The notes beneath the pieces are model-generated. The model did not search any database and was not told the DNA's origin. It saw nothing but the letters and a program-made list of their open reading frames with translations. A DNA stretch of 64,000 nucleotides from Echinicola salinicaeni (GTDB lineage Bacteria; Bacteroidota; Bacteroidia; Cytophagales; Cyclobacteriaceae): positions 124,001 to 188,000 of the forward strand of contig NZ_JACODZ010000003.1 of the NCBI RefSeq assembly GCF_014280965.1, given 5' to 3'. Positions 62,717 to 64,000 of this stretch are shown piece after piece. A program made the translations under genes and the position numbers. Each line of letters starts with the position of its first letter. Position 1 is the first letter of the stretch.

Positions 62717-64000
62717 ATGAAAAAGCTTATTGTGGCTATTGCCCTAGTGGTATTTGCTGCTATTCCTACCCTTACCTTTGCTCAAGAAGGTACCCTAAGA
62801 GGAAATATTATCGACGAAGGTTTAGGAGAGCCTTTAATTGGGGTTTCTGTTTTGGTAAAAGAAACACAAACCGGTGCTGTTACGGATCTGGATGGAAGTT
62901 TTGAAATTAAATTGGCTCCAGGAACATATTCTATTGTTGCTTCCTTTATTTCATTCAACAAATTAGAAATCAATGCTATAGAAATTAAGCCAGGAGAGGT
63001 GACGGTTTTGTCTGACCTTAAAATGGCTGAAAGTGCTGCAGAACTGGAGTCAGTAGTGGTCTCTGCACAAGCTATCAGGACTACAGAGGCAGCTTTGATG
63101 ACAGTAAAGAGAAATGCAGCCAATATGATTGACGGTATTTCTGCCTCAACCTTTAAGAAAATTGGAGATAGTGATGCTGCTTCAGCCATTAAAAGAGTGA
63201 CAGGTGTCTCTATTGAGGGCGGAAAGTACGTTTATATCCGTGGTCTAGGTGACCGTTATACTAAAACCGTATTGAACGGGGTGGATATCCCAGGTCTTGA
63301 CCCTGATAGAAACTCTATTCAGATGGATATTTTCCCAACTAATGTAGTGGACAATATCATCGTTTCTAAATCCTTTACCAGTAACCTGCCTGCCGATTTT
63401 ACTGGCGGTGTAGTGGATATTGAAACCAAGGATTTTCCTGAAGAAAAAACATTTAAAGTAAGTGTGAGTGGTGGTTATAATCCATCTATGCACTTCAATA
63501 GTAACTATTTGGGCGTTAAGGGATCCTCTACAGATTTCTTAGGCTTTGATAATGGATTCAGAGATATCCCAACTGGCGGAAGAACTGATATCCCTCAATA
63601 TGCAGAAGTAGTAGGTAACCCTAACGGGGCTAAAGGTCAGGAATACCAGTCCATACTAAGAGGTTTTAATCCAACTATGGGCGGAGATCGCAAATCCAGC
63701 CTGATGGACATGAGTGTAGGTGTTTCTTTTGGAAACCAAGTGGCTGTAGGAGCGAATAAGCTTGGGTATAACCTTGCTTTGACTTATAGCAATGAAACCT
63801 CTTTCTTCCAAGGTACAGAATATAACCTTTATGGTAAGGCAAGTGATGGAAATGAATATGAATTGGTAGGCCTTGAAAAACAAAAAGGAGACTATGGTGT
63901 CAATAATGTGCTTGTGGGTGGTTTAGCTGGTGTGGCTTATAAAACTGGACTTTCCAAGTTTAAGTTGAACTTGCTTAGACTTCAAAATGGTGAATCTAAA
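62717..64000 (+). CDS. TonB-dependent receptor with N-terminal carboxypeptidase-like domain, 3' end cut
   Basis: The frame from ATG 62717 is open to the window edge (428 codons). It has a signal peptide (LIVAIALVVFAAIPTLTFAQ), a carboxypeptidase-regulatory-like domain (GTLRGNIIDEGLGEPLIGVS, about 24-105), and a plug domain. The plug includes SDAASAIKRVTGVSIEGGKY, YVYIRGLGDRYTKTVLNGVD, and the start of barrel strands. It imports a large nutrient across the outer membrane with TonB energy. The preceding beta-helix lipoprotein may bind the substrate. Substrate unknown. Confidence 0.92.
   Translation, partial: MKKLIVAIALVVFAAIPTLTFAQEGTLRGNIIDEGLGEPLIGVSVLVKETQTGAVTDLDGSFEIKLAPGTYSIVASFISFNKLEINAIEIKPGEVTVLSDLKMAESAAELESVVVSAQAIRTTEAALMTVKRNAANMIDGISASTFKKIGDSDAASAIKRVTGVSIEGGKYVYIRGLGDRYTKTVLNGVDIPGLDPDRNSIQMDIFPTNVVDNIIVSKSFTSNLPADFTGGVVDIETKDFPEEKTFKVSVSGGYNPSMHFNSNYLGVKGSSTDFLGFDNGFRDIPTGGRTDIPQYAEVVGNPNGAKGQEYQSILRGFNPTMGGDRKSSLMDMSVGVSFGNQVAVGANKLGYNLALTYSNETSFFQGTEYNLYGKASDGNEYELVGLEKQKGDYGVNNVLVGGLAGVAYKTGLSKFKLNLLRLQNGESK

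Noticed and set aside
1-64000. tRNA, rRNA, CRISPR array, prophage or integrative element
   Set aside because: No cloverleaf-like sequence, rRNA-like block, spaced direct repeats, integrase or phage structural gene was found by reading both strands.

Overview
The window is a chromosomal segment of a Bacteroidota bacterium, most likely of the Cyclobacteriaceae (Echinicola, Cyclobacterium or Algoriphagus type). This placement is inferred from gene content: bacillithiol synthesis (bshC), a lone BatD and an orphan MoxR ATPase, DUF3810, GbsR/MarR-controlled RND efflux, TonB-dependent receptors, many lipoproteins, and -7 promoter elements of the TAnnTTTG type. Shine-Dalgarno sequences are rare. No rRNA, tRNA, CRISPR array, prophage or intact insertion sequence was seen. 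Both ends cut through genes: a CPBP-type membrane protease on the left and a TonB-dependent receptor on the right.

Layout. 1-7889 is all on the minus strand: protease plus two lipoproteins, mnmD and ispF, an M16 peptidase, and copA with a small metal-binding protein. 8266-18199 is mostly plus strand: bshC and 5-formyl-THF cyclo-ligase, an outer-membrane protein, a sugar isomerase-like protein, batD overlapping aroC, a dicarboxylate symporter, an Nfu-type Fe-S carrier and a DUF3810 protein. 18206-28235 holds an EamA exporter, dusB, a CPBP/DUF2007/cdsA cluster, glutamate dehydrogenase, psd, rbfA and a LolC/E-like permease. 28301-37936 holds a large secreted protein, a 1.1 kb gene-poor stretch, a SNF2 helicase, purU, a META-domain lipoprotein, alr and an M20D amidohydrolase.

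38241-45177 is the most interesting part. It has a 58-residue protein ending in CIGCGS, then a GbsR/MarR regulator and a TolC/adaptor/RND efflux operon. Two matching inverted repeats (GTTC-N10-GAAC) lie in front of the regulator and of tolC. After the pump comes a small acyl-carrier-like protein that lacks the phosphopantetheine serine. 46135-51047 is an osmoprotection cluster: betB, betA and a sodium:solute symporter, behind a TetR/BetI-like palindrome. 51338-64000 is accessory: an alpha-L-fucosidase, membrane and outer-membrane proteins, a secreted M20 peptidase, a leucine-rich-repeat-like lipoprotein, a subclass B1 metallo-beta-lactamase, rluE, an orphan MoxR ATPase, and a beta-helix lipoprotein paired with a TonB-dependent receptor.

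Most of the window is housekeeping metabolism. No multi-gene system here is clearly new. The best candidates for undescribed biology are the efflux locus with its paired operators and degenerate carrier protein, the small unannotated proteins, a GC-rich structured intergenic sequence near 8.0 kb, and the chromosomal B1 beta-lactamase.
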